DNA of 64,000 bases. Source: Komagataeibacter intermedius TF2 (GTDB lineage Bacteria > Pseudomonadota > Alphaproteobacteria > Acetobacterales > Acetobacteraceae). Both the position numbers and the translations under genes were made by a program. Under the pieces are notes generated by a model. That model ran no database searches. It was given only the letters and a program-made list of their open reading frames with translations, and had not been told where the DNA came from. The stretch spans positions 36,540-100,539 of the forward strand of contig NZ_BANF01000007.1 of assembly GCF_000964425.1 (NCBI RefSeq). Reading direction: 5' to 3'. How positions within the stretch are numbered: position 1 is the stretch's first letter; each line of letters starts with the position of its first letter. This document shows positions 35,907 to 45,041 of this stretch, one piece after another.

Positions 35907-37358
35907 CTAGCGCCCGATCTTACGCAGGGGGCGACCAGCCTCCAGATGCTGTTCAATCACATCCAGCGGCACATCACGGGTTTCAGGCACCAGCGCCAGC
36001 GTAAACAGCACGAACGCCACGTTCATCACGCTGAACCCGGCAAAGGTCCAACCCGCGCCCACCACCGCCACGATGCTGAGGAACGTGTTGCTGACCGCCC
36101 AGTCCATGCCCCAGTTGGCCAGTGTCGAACACGCAACGCCAAAATCCCGCCCTTCGATCGGCTGGATTTCCGAACACAGGGTCCACACCAGCGGCCCCGC
36201 GCCCATGCCAAAGCCCGCCACGAACACCAGCAGGGCCGCCACCAGCGCCAGCACCGCGCCAATGCCCTGCAGGTGCATCCCCTCGATCACGCCAGCAGCC
36301 GCCAGCGCGATCGCCATGATGACGCAGCTTGTCACCAGCAGCGGCCTGCGTCCCCAGCGCGAGACCATGAAAATGGCCAGCACGCCCACAACCGCATTGA
36401 CCGCACCCACCATGACAGTGGCCCATGCGGCGGCGGAGGTGCCGAAATGCGCGCCTTCCAGAATCTTGGGCGCGTAATACATCACCACATTGATGCCGGT
36501 CAGCTGCTGCATGACCTGCAGCCCGATGCCAAGGGCGACGGAGCGGCGGAAAAACGGTCTGGTCCGCAACAGCGCAAAGCCCCCTACCGGCCTGCCCGCC
36601 CCCAGTTCCCGGCGGATGCCGTCCAGTTCCCGATCCGCCGTCACGTCATCGCCGCGCAGGTTGCGCAGGACCCTGCGCGCCTCCTCGAACCGTCCTTTCG
36701 CCGCAAGCCATGACGGGCTGGACGGCAGGAACGCGCACCCCATGAACAGCAGCGCCGCCGGGATGACCGGCAGCCCCACCATCAGCCGCCAGTGCCCGCC
36801 CCCGGACAGGATGCCCCCCGCCACATACCCCAGCAGGATGCCCGCCGACTGCAGCATGGAAAAGGTGGACACCATGGTGCCGCGCATGCGTCCCGTGGTC
36901 AGTTCCGAAATATACAGCGGCGCGGTGAACGTGCAGATGCCAATGGCCATCCCGATCAGGAACCGTCCCAGCAGGATCTGCCCGATCAACCCCGCCGTGG
37001 CGCATAGCAGCGCCCCCAGTCCGATCAGCAGCGTGGCCGTGCCCAGCGCCAGCCTGCGGCCGAAGCGGCTGGAGAACACCCCCGCCCCGCCCGATCCCAG
37101 CAGCGCGCCCACCATCAGCACCGAGACAACCCATTCCTGCGCGCGGGCGGAAGCATGGAAATCCTGACCGATAAACCCCAGCGCTTCCGCGATCAGACCC
37201 GTATCCAGCCCCACCAGCAGCCCCGCGCTGGCCGTGGTCAGGGCCGCGCGCACCGCCGGGCCATGGCTGCCCGATGGCGGCGGGGATGCGGCAGGCATGC
37301 CCGGTGCATCCGGGCCGCCGCGCAAGGAGGAGACGGATTGATCGGCAGGCTGTAACAC
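35907..37358 (-). CDS. Sugar porter of the major facilitator superfamily
   Basis: 483 aa, twelve transmembrane segments. Sugar-porter signatures: GLDTGLIAEALGFI in TM1, SSRFGRRLALG between TM2 and TM3, LYISELTTGRMRG (the P-x-Y-x-x-E-x-x-x-x-x-x-R-G motif), QVMQQLTGINVVMYYAPKIL in TM7 with the QQLTGIN sugar-site, and SRWGRRPLLV. It is a proton symporter, probably for galactose, xylose or glucose, but the sugar cannot be told from sequence. An N-terminal Pro/Ser-rich extension of about 30 residues precedes TM1. Confidence 0.92.
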   Translation of the reverse strand: MLQPADQSVSSLRGGPDAPGMPAASPPPSGSHGPAVRAALTTASAGLLVGLDTGLIAEALGFIGQDFHASARAQEWVVSVLMVGALLGSGGAGVFSSRFGRRLALGTATLLIGLGALLCATAGLIGQILLGRFLIGMAIGICTFTAPLYISELTTGRMRGTMVSTFSMLQSAGILLGYVAGGILSGGGHWRLMVGLPVIPAALLFMGCAFLPSSPSWLAAKGRFEEARRVLRNLRGDDVTADRELDGIRRELGAGRPVGGFALLRTRPFFRRSVALGIGLQVMQQLTGINVVMYYAPKILEGAHFGTSAAAWATVMVGAVNAVVGVLAIFMVSRWGRRPLLVTSCVIMAIALAAAGVIEGMHLQGIGAVLALVAALLVFVAGFGMGAGPLVWTLCSEIQPIEGRDFGVACSTLANWGMDWAVSNTFLSIVAVVGAGWTFAGFSVMNVAFVLFTLALVPETRDVPLDVIEQHLEAGRPLRKIGR

Positions 37359-37564
37359 GTGGCTCTATCCCCTGATCTCCGGCATGTTCATGATTGACGG
37401 GGCCGGTCAGGCCAAATTCATAGGCGATGCGGCTGAACCGATCCATGATACAACCCCACCGCATGGACGAATTATCGGGATGGCCCGGAACCGACGCCAT
37501 CATTTTTCCGTAGAGCCTGTCCCGGCATGACGGAAATCCGGACCGCAAGGGGCCCCTGCATCCA

Positions 37565-38893
37565 ATGAAACCGCCCATGGACATTTCCCCCCGCACCGAA
37601 CCCGGCGAACGGCTGGGCCTGGCCCTGTGCTTTGCATTTCTGCTATGGGCCAACTGGATCACGCCGTTATGGGCGGATGACTACTGCCGCACCATGCCGT
37701 TCAACCCCGCCACCATTCTGCGCATTGTCTGGGGCAATTACAATTTCTGGACGGGGCGGTGGTTCACCACGCTGGTCACCTTCATGGTGCTGGACCTGCG
37801 GCCCTATGGGTCACTTGCCGCCTTTGCGGTGGTGAATGCGGGAATCTTCACCTTTCTGGTCCGTGTGGTGGTGCATATGTGCCGCGCGGTGGCGGGACAG
37901 CCCGCCCCTGCACGCCTGCGCGACGGCGTGACGCAGTACGTGCTGGTGTTCCTCATGCTGTGGTGGCTGCCACGCACGATTGGCGAGGTCGCGTTATGGA
38001 AAACCGGGTCCATTGGCTACCTGTGGCCCGTGGCAGGGGAAATGTGGCTGCTGGCGCGGATCCTGTCCCGCCGCACGGACATGAACATGGTCCAGTATGT
38101 GGCCGTATTCCTGATCGCCACGTTCCTTGAACCACTTTCACTGCTGCTGACACTGATACTGGCGGGCGATGCGGCACGCGCATGGAAGCGGGGGCAGCGC
38201 GTGCCGTGGGCGCTGGCGTGCAGCCATGCCATGGGCACGCTGGTGCTGGGTATCGCGCCGGGCAACTATGTCCGTCAACGCACCATGGTGCCCAGCCCGC
38301 CTGCGGACCGGCTGGACGGGCTGCTGGGCAATCTGGGCAGCCTGTTTGACCCGTTCTGGCTGCCATTTGTGGCACTGATCGGCATCGGCCTGTTTATGGG
38401 GCGACGACAGGTTTCCTGTCCCGCCTGCCTGCGTGCGGGACACGGGATATGGTTTGTCGGGCTGGCGCTGGCCTACATGGCGCTGCTGCTCATGTTCCCG
38501 CGTGAAGCTCTGGCCGCGCGGGTGTCGTTCCCCGCCAGCGTGCTGCTGGTGTGCTATCTGGCCTGCCTGCTGTTCACCTGTCCCATCGGGCGGCCTTTTG
38601 GCATGGTCTTGGCGTCGGGCTGTGCCGGGCTGGTGGTCATGCACATGGTGATCGTGGTCCCCGACCTGACGCGGCTGGCCCGCATAAGCCACGACTGGGT
38701 GGCCAGCACGCGCGAACAGGTGGCGCGTGACCAGCCGGTTATCCTGCCCCGCGTCACGATGGGGCCACGGCACAAGCTGCTTTATGTGCGCAAGGACATC
38801 ATTTTCGTGGGCATAAACCCCGATCCGCACAACATGCTGACCATGTGTTTCGCACGCGCCATGGGCGCATCCACCGTCAGGTCCGTGCCCTGA
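37565..38893 (+). CDS. DUF6056-like polytopic membrane protein
   Basis: 442 aa with around 10 membrane segments. After TM1 comes WADDYCRTM, and then W-T-G-R-W, as in DUF6056 and other GT-C-like proteins where an acidic pair in the first loop is catalytic. A function as a membrane glycosyltransferase using a lipid-linked sugar is inference. Start could be 37565 or 37577. Neighbours: the sugar porter (divergent) and WavE-like gene, suggesting a surface glycan theme. Confidence 0.65.
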   Translation: MKPPMDISPRTEPGERLGLALCFAFLLWANWITPLWADDYCRTMPFNPATILRIVWGNYNFWTGRWFTTLVTFMVLDLRPYGSLAAFAVVNAGIFTFLVRVVVHMCRAVAGQPAPARLRDGVTQYVLVFLMLWWLPRTIGEVALWKTGSIGYLWPVAGEMWLLARILSRRTDMNMVQYVAVFLIATFLEPLSLLLTLILAGDAARAWKRGQRVPWALACSHAMGTLVLGIAPGNYVRQRTMVPSPPADRLDGLLGNLGSLFDPFWLPFVALIGIGLFMGRRQVSCPACLRAGHGIWFVGLALAYMALLLMFPREALAARVSFPASVLLVCYLACLLFTCPIGRPFGMVLASGCAGLVVMHMVIVVPDLTRLARISHDWVASTREQVARDQPVILPRVTMGPRHKLLYVRKDIIFVGINPDPHNMLTMCFARAMGASTVRSVP

Positions 38894-38911
38894 CGGTGGC
38901 GGTATGGCGGA

Positions 38912-39208
38912 TTACTGCACGTTGCCATTGGGTGCGGGCGGCGGCGAAGGCTGCGTGCCCCCTTCGGGCGGGGCGCTGTCCTGCTGCTGGTTTTCACGCG
39001 CTTCCTTGCGCGCATGGTGACGCCGCACCATGCCTGCGGCACATCCTGCCGCCGCCCCGCCCTTGCCATGGCCACTGCCAACAAAATGCCCTGCCACGCC
39101 ACCGGCGACGGCCCCCTTCACGCAGCCACCCGGTTCCGCCTGCGCCGCAAACGGCAGGGCCAGGACGGTTGTGGTGGCAAGGGCCAGAGCGGTACGCCTG
39201 AAAAACAT
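38912..39208 (-). CDS. Small exported glycine-rich protein
   Basis: 98 aa. A signal peptide (MFFRRTALALATTTVLALPFAAQA) is followed by a Gly/Ala/His-rich segment (GGVAGHFVGSGHGKGGAAAG) that resembles a glycine zipper, then a charged, Pro/Gln-rich tail. Family not recognised. The glycine-zipper region suggests outer-membrane or periplasmic association. Ends 18 bases from the convergent DUF6056-like gene. Confidence 0.75.
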   Translation of the reverse strand: MFFRRTALALATTTVLALPFAAQAEPGGCVKGAVAGGVAGHFVGSGHGKGGAAAGCAAGMVRRHHARKEARENQQQDSAPPEGGTQPSPPPAPNGNVQ

Positions 39209-39391
39209 ATCTTATCCCATCATGTTCATGTTGAGGCCTTTCAACGGCGGATCCCGCCCGGGGTTCCCCCCGTTTCGTTCCGGTGCGGTTTCAAGGGGGA
39301 AAACGCGGCGGCAGTCATGCAGGCATGCCGGTTGCCAGTCGCCAAGGCATCTTCCATCCTTTGCCCATCAACCCGATGGGAGAGCACGACC

Positions 39392-39580
39392 ATGGCCAAA
39401 GAACCGACAGACATCATCCACGCCGCCCTGATCCACGCAGCCGCCACGCTGACGGCCGCGAAAAAGGACGTGATGGAAAAAGCTTCCCCTGATGAGGTGA
39501 AGAAGCATTTCAAGACCTTCCTGCACACGCTGGAAGCAGGCTGGCGCGAGCATGAGGCAGGCGATCACCACCATTCCTGA
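39392..39580 (+). CDS. Small soluble helical protein, His-tailed
   Basis: 62 aa from ATG 39392 (MAKEPTDIIH). Two predicted helices and an acidic, His-ending tail (GDHHHS). No signal. Family not recognised. Followed 23 bases later by a strong intrinsic terminator, which supports it being a transcribed gene. Confidence 0.65.
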   Translation: MAKEPTDIIHAALIHAAATLTAAKKDVMEKASPDEVKKHFKTFLHTLEAGWREHEAGDHHHS

Positions 39581-39603
39581 TTGCATGGCGTCATGATGCG
39601 AAA

Positions 39604-39636
39604 GGGGGCGGCACCATCGGGTGCCGCCCCCTTTTT
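39604..39636 (+). terminator. Rho-independent terminator
   Basis: Perfect 12-bp stem GGGGGCGGCACC (39604-39615) / GGTGCCGCCCCC (39620-39631), ATCG loop, then TTTTT. Immediately downstream of the 62-aa gene. Confidence 0.9.
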
Positions 39637-39728
39637 CCTGTCAGGACATTGTATCGCCATTCGCCGCCCTGACACGACGCGGGCAACGATCAGGCCAGTC
39701 TGACGGGTCATATACGCGCCTCTGAATA

Positions 39729-39822
39729 CAGATGGTTCAGGAGACGCTTCCCAGCAGGTTTCAGCAGACGCAGCCTTCCCGCAAAAAGGCTGCATCCAGA
39801 AATTTTCATTCTTTTTTATTCA
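39729..39822 (+). repeat. Intergenic two-hairpin repeat, copy 5
   Basis: The core stem here is GCAGCC (39770-39775) / GGCTGC (39788-39793), compensated relative to GCCGCC/GGCGGC. It is followed by ATCCAGAAATTTTC and a T-run, the tail of the family. Located between convergent genes. Confidence 0.7.
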
Positions 39823-39844
39823 TCCGCCAGGCTGAAACAGCCTT

Positions 39845-40141
39845 TTAACGATGCCCGGTGAAGAACTGGCTCATGTCGCCCTTGGTCTTGTGGCCCCAGT
39901 TATCCAGTTTCTTGCCGGTCCGGTCGCCCCAGTCCTTGGCGCTGTCGGTTTTCTCGGCTGCCTTTTCATGCGCCTCATGCGCCTTTTCACGGGTTTCGCG
40001 GCTGGTTTCATGGGATTTCAGGCGCACTTCACATTCCGCATGATCCGTCACACCGTCGCAGGAATCAGCCAGCGCAGGCGCCAGCATCGCCACGTTCAGC
40101 CCGGTTGCGCACAGCCCTGCCAGAATCACCGTTTTTTTCAT
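39845..40141 (-). CDS. Small secreted charged protein
   Basis: 98 aa. Signal peptide MKKTVILAGLCATGLNVAMLAPALA-D, then a highly charged Glu/Lys/His-rich helix (SHETSRETREKAHEAHEKAAEKTDSAKDW). The two Cys of the mature protein (DSCDG, AECEV) could form a disulfide. Family not recognised; it may be a periplasmic stress protein. Confidence 0.75.
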   Translation of the reverse strand: MKKTVILAGLCATGLNVAMLAPALADSCDGVTDHAECEVRLKSHETSRETREKAHEAHEKAAEKTDSAKDWGDRTGKKLDNWGHKTKGDMSQFFTGHR

Positions 40142-40551
40142 GATACCCTTACCTGTCTTTCAGTTTCTGCATTATCGACATGCCGGCATGGCCGTGCATG
40201 CCCTATCCGGTATAAAAACGCAGCCCCGGAGCCGAAGTTTCTTCAGGTCATTTTATTGGGTTACACCAGACAATGATGAAAAAATTTTCATATACGAAAA
40301 TTTAAGAAGTTACATTGGGAATATATATTTGTAATTATGAAAAAATTATAAATGGAAATTTAATAAATACAGCCAAGCAGAACACACAAACCTTGGCAAT
40401 AAATGGATATATCTGCTTACGACAGACAGACTCCTGTTTTCTACAGGTAATCGCGCAGACACGACAGGAGGTGACGGAGCATTCCTGCCCCGTTCACGCC
40501 CCACAGGATGCATCACCCCGACAGGGTATCAGGGTGACGGCCGGCGCTGTT
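40142..40551. other. 410-base AT-rich region without a gene
   Basis: 40240-40440 is clearly AT-rich with poly-A/T runs and no coding frame on the minus strand. It separates the small secreted gene from adhP. The only long plus-strand frame through it is mostly the reverse complement of adhP. It might hold the promoter of the 39845-40141 gene. Confidence 0.5.
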
Positions 40552-41586
40552 TCAGGCCCCGTTACGGAAGTCCAGCACGATGCGCCCTTCGACACGGCCA
40601 TGCTGCAGGTTGTCGAAAATGGTGTTGATGTTTTCCAGCCTGTCGGGCGTGACCACGGTTGTCACCTTGCCATCGGTAAAGAAGGACATGGCTTCGATCA
40701 TGTCCAGACGCGTGCCGACAATGGACCCGCGCACGGTCGTGCCGTTCATCACCATGTCAAAGATGGACAGCGGGAAGTCACCGGGCGGCAGGCCGTTCAG
40801 CACCACCGTGCCCCCGCGCCGCGCGTAGCCCACAGCCTGGCTGAACGCCTTGTCCGACACGGCAGTGACCAGCACGCCATGGGTGCCCCCGGTCTGTTCA
40901 CGGATATAGGCGACCGGGTCCTGCTTCAGCGCATTGACGGTCACGCGCGCGCCCAGCTTGCGGGCCTCTTCCAGCTTTTCATCGCTGATATCGACCGCCG
41001 CCACGTTCAGGCCCATGGCCACGGCGTACTGGATGGCCATCTGCCCAAGGCCGCCCGCGCCGGAAATGGCAACCCATTCCCCCGCGCGGGTATCGGTCAT
41101 CTTCAGGCCCTTGTACACCGTCAGTCCCGCGCACAGTACGGGTGCGGTCTTGATCGGGTCGATGTCTTTGGGCAGGTGGGCAACGTAATTGGGGTCGGCC
41201 ACCACGTATTCGGCAAAGCAGCCATTGACGGAATAGCCGGTGTCTTCCTGTTTTTCACACAGGGTTTCCCACCCGCCCAGACAGTGTTCGCAATGCCCGC
41301 AGGCCGAATACAGCCACGGCACGCCCACCACGTCGCCGGTCCTGATCCAGTTGACGTTGCTGCCGACCTCGACCACATGACCGATCCCCTCATGCCCCGG
41401 GATGAAGGGGGGGGTGGGCTTGGTGGGCCAGTCACCGCGGGCGGCGTGCAGGTCGGTGTGGCAGACACCGCAGGCATCGACCTTGACCAGGATCTGGTTG
41501 GAGTTGATCTGCGGAATGTCCAGTTCCTCGATCGTCAGCGGCCTGCCGAATTCCCGCACAACCGCAGCCTTCATCTTTCCAGCCAT
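40552..41586 (-). CDS. adhP: Zinc-dependent alcohol dehydrogenase (AdhP type)
   Basis: 344 aa NAD(P)-dependent medium-chain dehydrogenase. Catalytic Zn site: CGVCHTD, GHEGIGHVVEVG (H-E pair) and the Cys in LCAGLTVYKG. The structural Zn lobe CGHCEHCLGGWETLCEKQ is intact. The Rossmann motif GAGGLGQMA is present. It interconverts primary alcohols such as ethanol with aldehydes. In acetic acid bacteria, ethanol is mainly oxidised by periplasmic PQQ enzymes, so this cytoplasmic enzyme is a supplementary one. Confidence 0.96.
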   Translation of the reverse strand: MAGKMKAAVVREFGRPLTIEELDIPQINSNQILVKVDACGVCHTDLHAARGDWPTKPTPPFIPGHEGIGHVVEVGSNVNWIRTGDVVGVPWLYSACGHCEHCLGGWETLCEKQEDTGYSVNGCFAEYVVADPNYVAHLPKDIDPIKTAPVLCAGLTVYKGLKMTDTRAGEWVAISGAGGLGQMAIQYAVAMGLNVAAVDISDEKLEEARKLGARVTVNALKQDPVAYIREQTGGTHGVLVTAVSDKAFSQAVGYARRGGTVVLNGLPPGDFPLSIFDMVMNGTTVRGSIVGTRLDMIEAMSFFTDGKVTTVVTPDRLENINTIFDNLQHGRVEGRIVLDFRNGA

Positions 41587-41725
41587 CTTGCACCTTCTGT
41601 TCCGATGTCATGACCCCGGCGAGGGAGCCACCGTTACCTGCGCCACCCGCCCGGCCGGCATGGCCGGACAGGGGCATGAATGGGGGGAGTGTTTCACCCC
41701 TGCCCCGTTGCAGCCTTGATCTACG

Positions 41726-42985
41726 TCAGCCTGTCCCCCGCACTGCGCGGGCGGCAGACATGCTATCCAGCCCCCGCGCCAGATCGGCCACCAGCGCCGC
41801 ACCATCTTCCAGCCCGACATGCAGCCGGCAGGCCGGCCCTTCGGCCGTGACCGACGGGCATGAGCGCGAAATCCCGCCCGAGGTGGGCAGCACAAGGCTT
41901 TCGTACCCGCCCCATGACGCGCCAATGCCGAAATACGACAGGCCATCGATCATGGCGGTCATGTCCGCCTGCGTGAAGGCCGGATCGAACACCACGCCAA
42001 ACAGCGAGGACGCGCCACTGAAATCACGCGCCCAGTATTCATGCCCCGGACATGACGGCAGGGCGGGATGCAGCACGCGGCTGACTTCCGGCCGGGACTG
42101 CAGCCACAGCGCCACGCCCAGCGCGGTAGCCGCCTGACGTTCCTGGCGCGCGCCCATGGTGCGCAGGCCGCGCAGGGTCAGCCAGCAGTCATCCGGCCCC
42201 GCCGTCTGCCCTGCCTGTATCGCGGTATCGCGCAATGGCCGCCAGTCCGCATCGGATGCCACCGTCACCGCGCCGATAATGGTGTCGGAATGGCCCGCGG
42301 CATATTTGGTCAGCGCCTGCACCGATACATGCGCCCCATGCGCGAACGGGTTGAACAGGCCGATCCCCCACGTGTTGTCCACCACCAGGCGCGCCCCCGC
42401 GCGCGCAGCCAGGCGGCCCAGCATGGGAATATCCTGTACCTCGAACGAATGGCTGCCGGGGCTTTCGGCAAAGATCAGGCGGGTATTGGGCTGCACCAGG
42501 GCCTGAAGGTCACCCTCGGCCGCCATGGGGGGAAAATAGGTGACCTCCACGCCAAAACGGCGCAGCACCCTGTCGGCAAAGCGTCGGGTGGGACCATAGA
42601 CGGAATCCGACAGCAGGCAGTGATCTCCCGCCCCCAGATAGGCCAGCAGTGGCAGCGTGCACGCCGCCAGCCCCGAGGGCACGACCTGCGCCTGCGCGCC
42701 ACCTTCGATTTCGGCAATGACCGCTTCCAGCCGGTGCTGGATGGGGGACCCCATGGCGCCGTAAATCAGTTCCGGGCCATAGCGGCCATGCCCCGCGCGG
42801 TCCATGGCCTCAAGGCTGGAGAACAGCACGGTGGAACCGCGCTCGGCGGCGGGATTGACGAATACGCCCCTGTTCCCCTCCGGCCTGTCGCGCCCAAGCT
42901 GGACAAGCCGCGTGGACATGTCGCGCCAGCCGCGCGTGACGCGTTCAAGCAGGTCGGACGGCACCAGCGCCATGGGATCGGTCAT
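41726..42985 (-). CDS. metC: Cystathionine beta-lyase
   Basis: 419 aa PLP enzyme of the Cys/Met metabolism family. Landmarks: PSGLAACTLPLLAY (PLP phosphate site), the DNTWG Asp that contacts the pyridine nitrogen and the Schiff-base Lys in ALTKYAAGHSD. Cleaves cystathionine to homocysteine, pyruvate and ammonia. It follows sseA by 12 bases, forming a small sulfur-metabolism operon. Specificity for beta- versus gamma-cleavage rests on overall resemblance. Confidence 0.92.
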   Translation of the reverse strand: MTDPMALVPSDLLERVTRGWRDMSTRLVQLGRDRPEGNRGVFVNPAAERGSTVLFSSLEAMDRAGHGRYGPELIYGAMGSPIQHRLEAVIAEIEGGAQAQVVPSGLAACTLPLLAYLGAGDHCLLSDSVYGPTRRFADRVLRRFGVEVTYFPPMAAEGDLQALVQPNTRLIFAESPGSHSFEVQDIPMLGRLAARAGARLVVDNTWGIGLFNPFAHGAHVSVQALTKYAAGHSDTIIGAVTVASDADWRPLRDTAIQAGQTAGPDDCWLTLRGLRTMGARQERQAATALGVALWLQSRPEVSRVLHPALPSCPGHEYWARDFSGASSLFGVVFDPAFTQADMTAMIDGLSYFGIGASWGGYESLVLPTSGGISRSCPSVTAEGPACRLHVGLEDGAALVADLARGLDSMSAARAVRGTG

Positions 42986-42997
42986 GTCGTCCGCCCC

Positions 42998-43846
42998 TTA
43001 CGCGCCACACACGATGGGCGAGTCAGGCGTGGACGCCCATTCCGCCCATGACCCGTCATAGACCGCGGGTTCCCCCGCGCCCGCCCCGATGCTGACCAGC
43101 GCCAGCGCGATCATGCACGCGGTCATGCCGCTGCCGCATGAACAGGTGACGGCGGTGGTGTCGGTCACGCCAAGGCCCGCGAATTTCTCCTTCAGCGTAT
43201 CAACCGGCAGGAAGCGGCCATTATCATCCAGCAGTTCGGTATAGGGCAGGCTGCGGGCGCCGGGCATGTGGCCCGATTCAATTCCGGCGCGCGGTTCGGG
43301 ATCGCGGCCTTCGAACCGGCCCCGGCTGCGCGCGTCAAGGATCAGCCCCGGCAGGCGGCCCTGCACGATGTCCAGCACATCCCCCGTGCCATGCAGGCGG
43401 TCATAGCGCGGACGGCTGACAAACGGCGCGGGGGCGGCCAGGTCCGGCCCGCTTTCCAGTGGCAGGCCGGCACTCTTCCATGCCGCCAGCCCCCCTTCGA
43501 GCACCTGCACCCGTTCATGACCGAACAGGCGTGTCAGCCACCACGCCCGCGCAGCACAGGCCATGCCGTCCTGATCATAGAACACGATGCGTTTTGCATT
43601 GGCCATGCCGCGTTCCGTCGCCAGCCGGGCAAAGCGGGCCTGACCGGGAATGGTATGCGGCAGGGGGGAATCCGGGTCGGAGAAGGTATCGATGTCAAAG
43701 CGCACCGCGCTGGCGATATGGGCATTGGCAAAACGCTGCTGCGGGTCAAAGGCCTGCCCCGGCAGCGCCATGGAGGCATCGAGCACAAGGATGTCGCCGT
43801 GTTGGATGGCCTGTGCCAGATCACTGGCTGAGATCAGCGGATGCAT
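42998..43846 (-). CDS. sseA: 3-mercaptopyruvate sulfurtransferase
   Basis: 282 aa with two rhodanese domains; catalytic loop CGSGMTA (C237) in the second domain is the CG-[S/A]-G-x-T motif of mercaptopyruvate enzymes. It moves sulfur from 3-mercaptopyruvate to a thiol or cyanide. Operon with metC. Paired with the rhodanese at 29.6 kb in the window. Confidence 0.92.
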   Translation of the reverse strand: MHPLISASDLAQAIQHGDILVLDASMALPGQAFDPQQRFANAHIASAVRFDIDTFSDPDSPLPHTIPGQARFARLATERGMANAKRIVFYDQDGMACAARAWWLTRLFGHERVQVLEGGLAAWKSAGLPLESGPDLAAPAPFVSRPRYDRLHGTGDVLDIVQGRLPGLILDARSRGRFEGRDPEPRAGIESGHMPGARSLPYTELLDDNGRFLPVDTLKEKFAGLGVTDTTAVTCSCGSGMTACMIALALVSIGAGAGEPAVYDGSWAEWASTPDSPIVCGA

Positions 43847-43964
43847 ACCTTCTCCCGGTCTTTAGGAATTGCGTGTCGCACAATAAGGTGCAGCATACGG
43901 CACGGGAACGAAAGTCCTGAACATTTGTCTTTCGTTTAATGGCAGGAGGGGATACGCCACCGCT

Positions 43965-45041
43965 ATGGTCGAACGTATCATGATGGGACTGATGCTGGGG
44001 GGGATCGCATTCGGCTGCGTCCTGATCCTGTATCCGTTCCTTACCGCCCTGCTGTGGGCTGCGATCCTGACCTTTTCCACATGGCCGGTGTTCATGCGGC
44101 TGCGGCGGCACATGTCGCTGCTGCCCGCGGCCCTGATCATGACGGTGCTATGCGCGCTGGTGCTGGTGGTGCCGCTGGCGGTGGTGGTGTCCAGCAGCAT
44201 TGCCGACGTTCCCGCCACCCTGCAGTACGTGGTGGACACGGTGGGCACGCTGCACCTGCCGCAACTGCCCGCGCGCATTGCGCATATCCCGCATTTCGGC
44301 CCCGAAATTGTTGAAAAATGGCAGAAATGGTCGGTTGATGTCGGCAGCATAGACCAGATCGTACGCCCCTATGCCGGGCGGATCGGGCAATCGATCCTCA
44401 GCGCCATGATGCAGCTGGCCAGCGGGCTGGCGCACCTGGCCATGGCGCTGTTCATCTCCTTCTTCTTCTGGCTGGGGGGCGACGCGCTGGGCAATACCTT
44501 TGTGGCCGTGGTGCGGCGGATCGCAGGCGTGTATGCCGAACGGATCCTGCGCATCGTGGGCCGGACCATCCGGGGCACGGTGTACGGCATCCTTGGCACC
44601 GCCATCATACAGGGCATCCTGACGTGCATCGGCTTTGCCATTGCGGGTATTTCCAGCCCCGTGCTGCTGGGCGCGGTCACCGCCTTTGTCGCGGTGCTGC
44701 CCATCGGCGCGCCGCTGATCTGGATTCCCGCCGCCGTGTTCCTGCTGCTGACCCACCATCCCGGCTGGGGCATTTTCCTGCTGCTGTATGGCACGATCAT
44801 CGTATCCGGGGCGGACCACATCATCCGTCCCATGTTCATTGCGCGTGGCGCGCAGATGCCCTACCTGCTGACGGTGCTGGGCGTGCTGGGGGGTGTCCTG
44901 ACATTCGGGGGGCTGGGAATTTTCCTTGGCCCCGTGCTGATTGGCGTGGGCTATACCCTGACTGCCGAATTCGCCGCGGGTGATCCCCGGTCGAAGGACC
45001 CCATCCCTGACGAAATACGCGAGCCGTTTATCGAACCATGA
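43965..45041 (+). CDS. AI-2E-family transporter (YdiK-like)
   Basis: 358 aa, about eight membrane segments, with the family-specific paired helices and C-terminal GAPLIWIPAAVFLLL and SGADHIIRPMFIARGAQMPYLLTVLGVLGG, a signature of the AI-2 exporter/Na+-H+ antiporter family (PF01594). Substrate not determined; members export quorum signal AI-2 or act as Na+(Li+)/H+ antiporters. Overlaps the EEP gene by 4 bases. Confidence 0.92.
   Translation: MVERIMMGLMLGGIAFGCVLILYPFLTALLWAAILTFSTWPVFMRLRRHMSLLPAALIMTVLCALVLVVPLAVVVSSSIADVPATLQYVVDTVGTLHLPQLPARIAHIPHFGPEIVEKWQKWSVDVGSIDQIVRPYAGRIGQSILSAMMQLASGLAHLAMALFISFFFWLGGDALGNTFVAVVRRIAGVYAERILRIVGRTIRGTVYGILGTAIIQGILTCIGFAIAGISSPVLLGAVTAFVAVLPIGAPLIWIPAAVFLLLTHHPGWGIFLLLYGTIIVSGADHIIRPMFIARGAQMPYLLTVLGVLGGVLTFGGLGIFLGPVLIGVGYTLTAEFAAGDPRSKDPIPDEIREPFIEP

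Noticed and set aside
40315..41613. 432-codon plus-strand frame across the AT-rich region and adhP
   Set aside because: Nearly all of it is the reverse complement of adhP, which has intact zinc sites.
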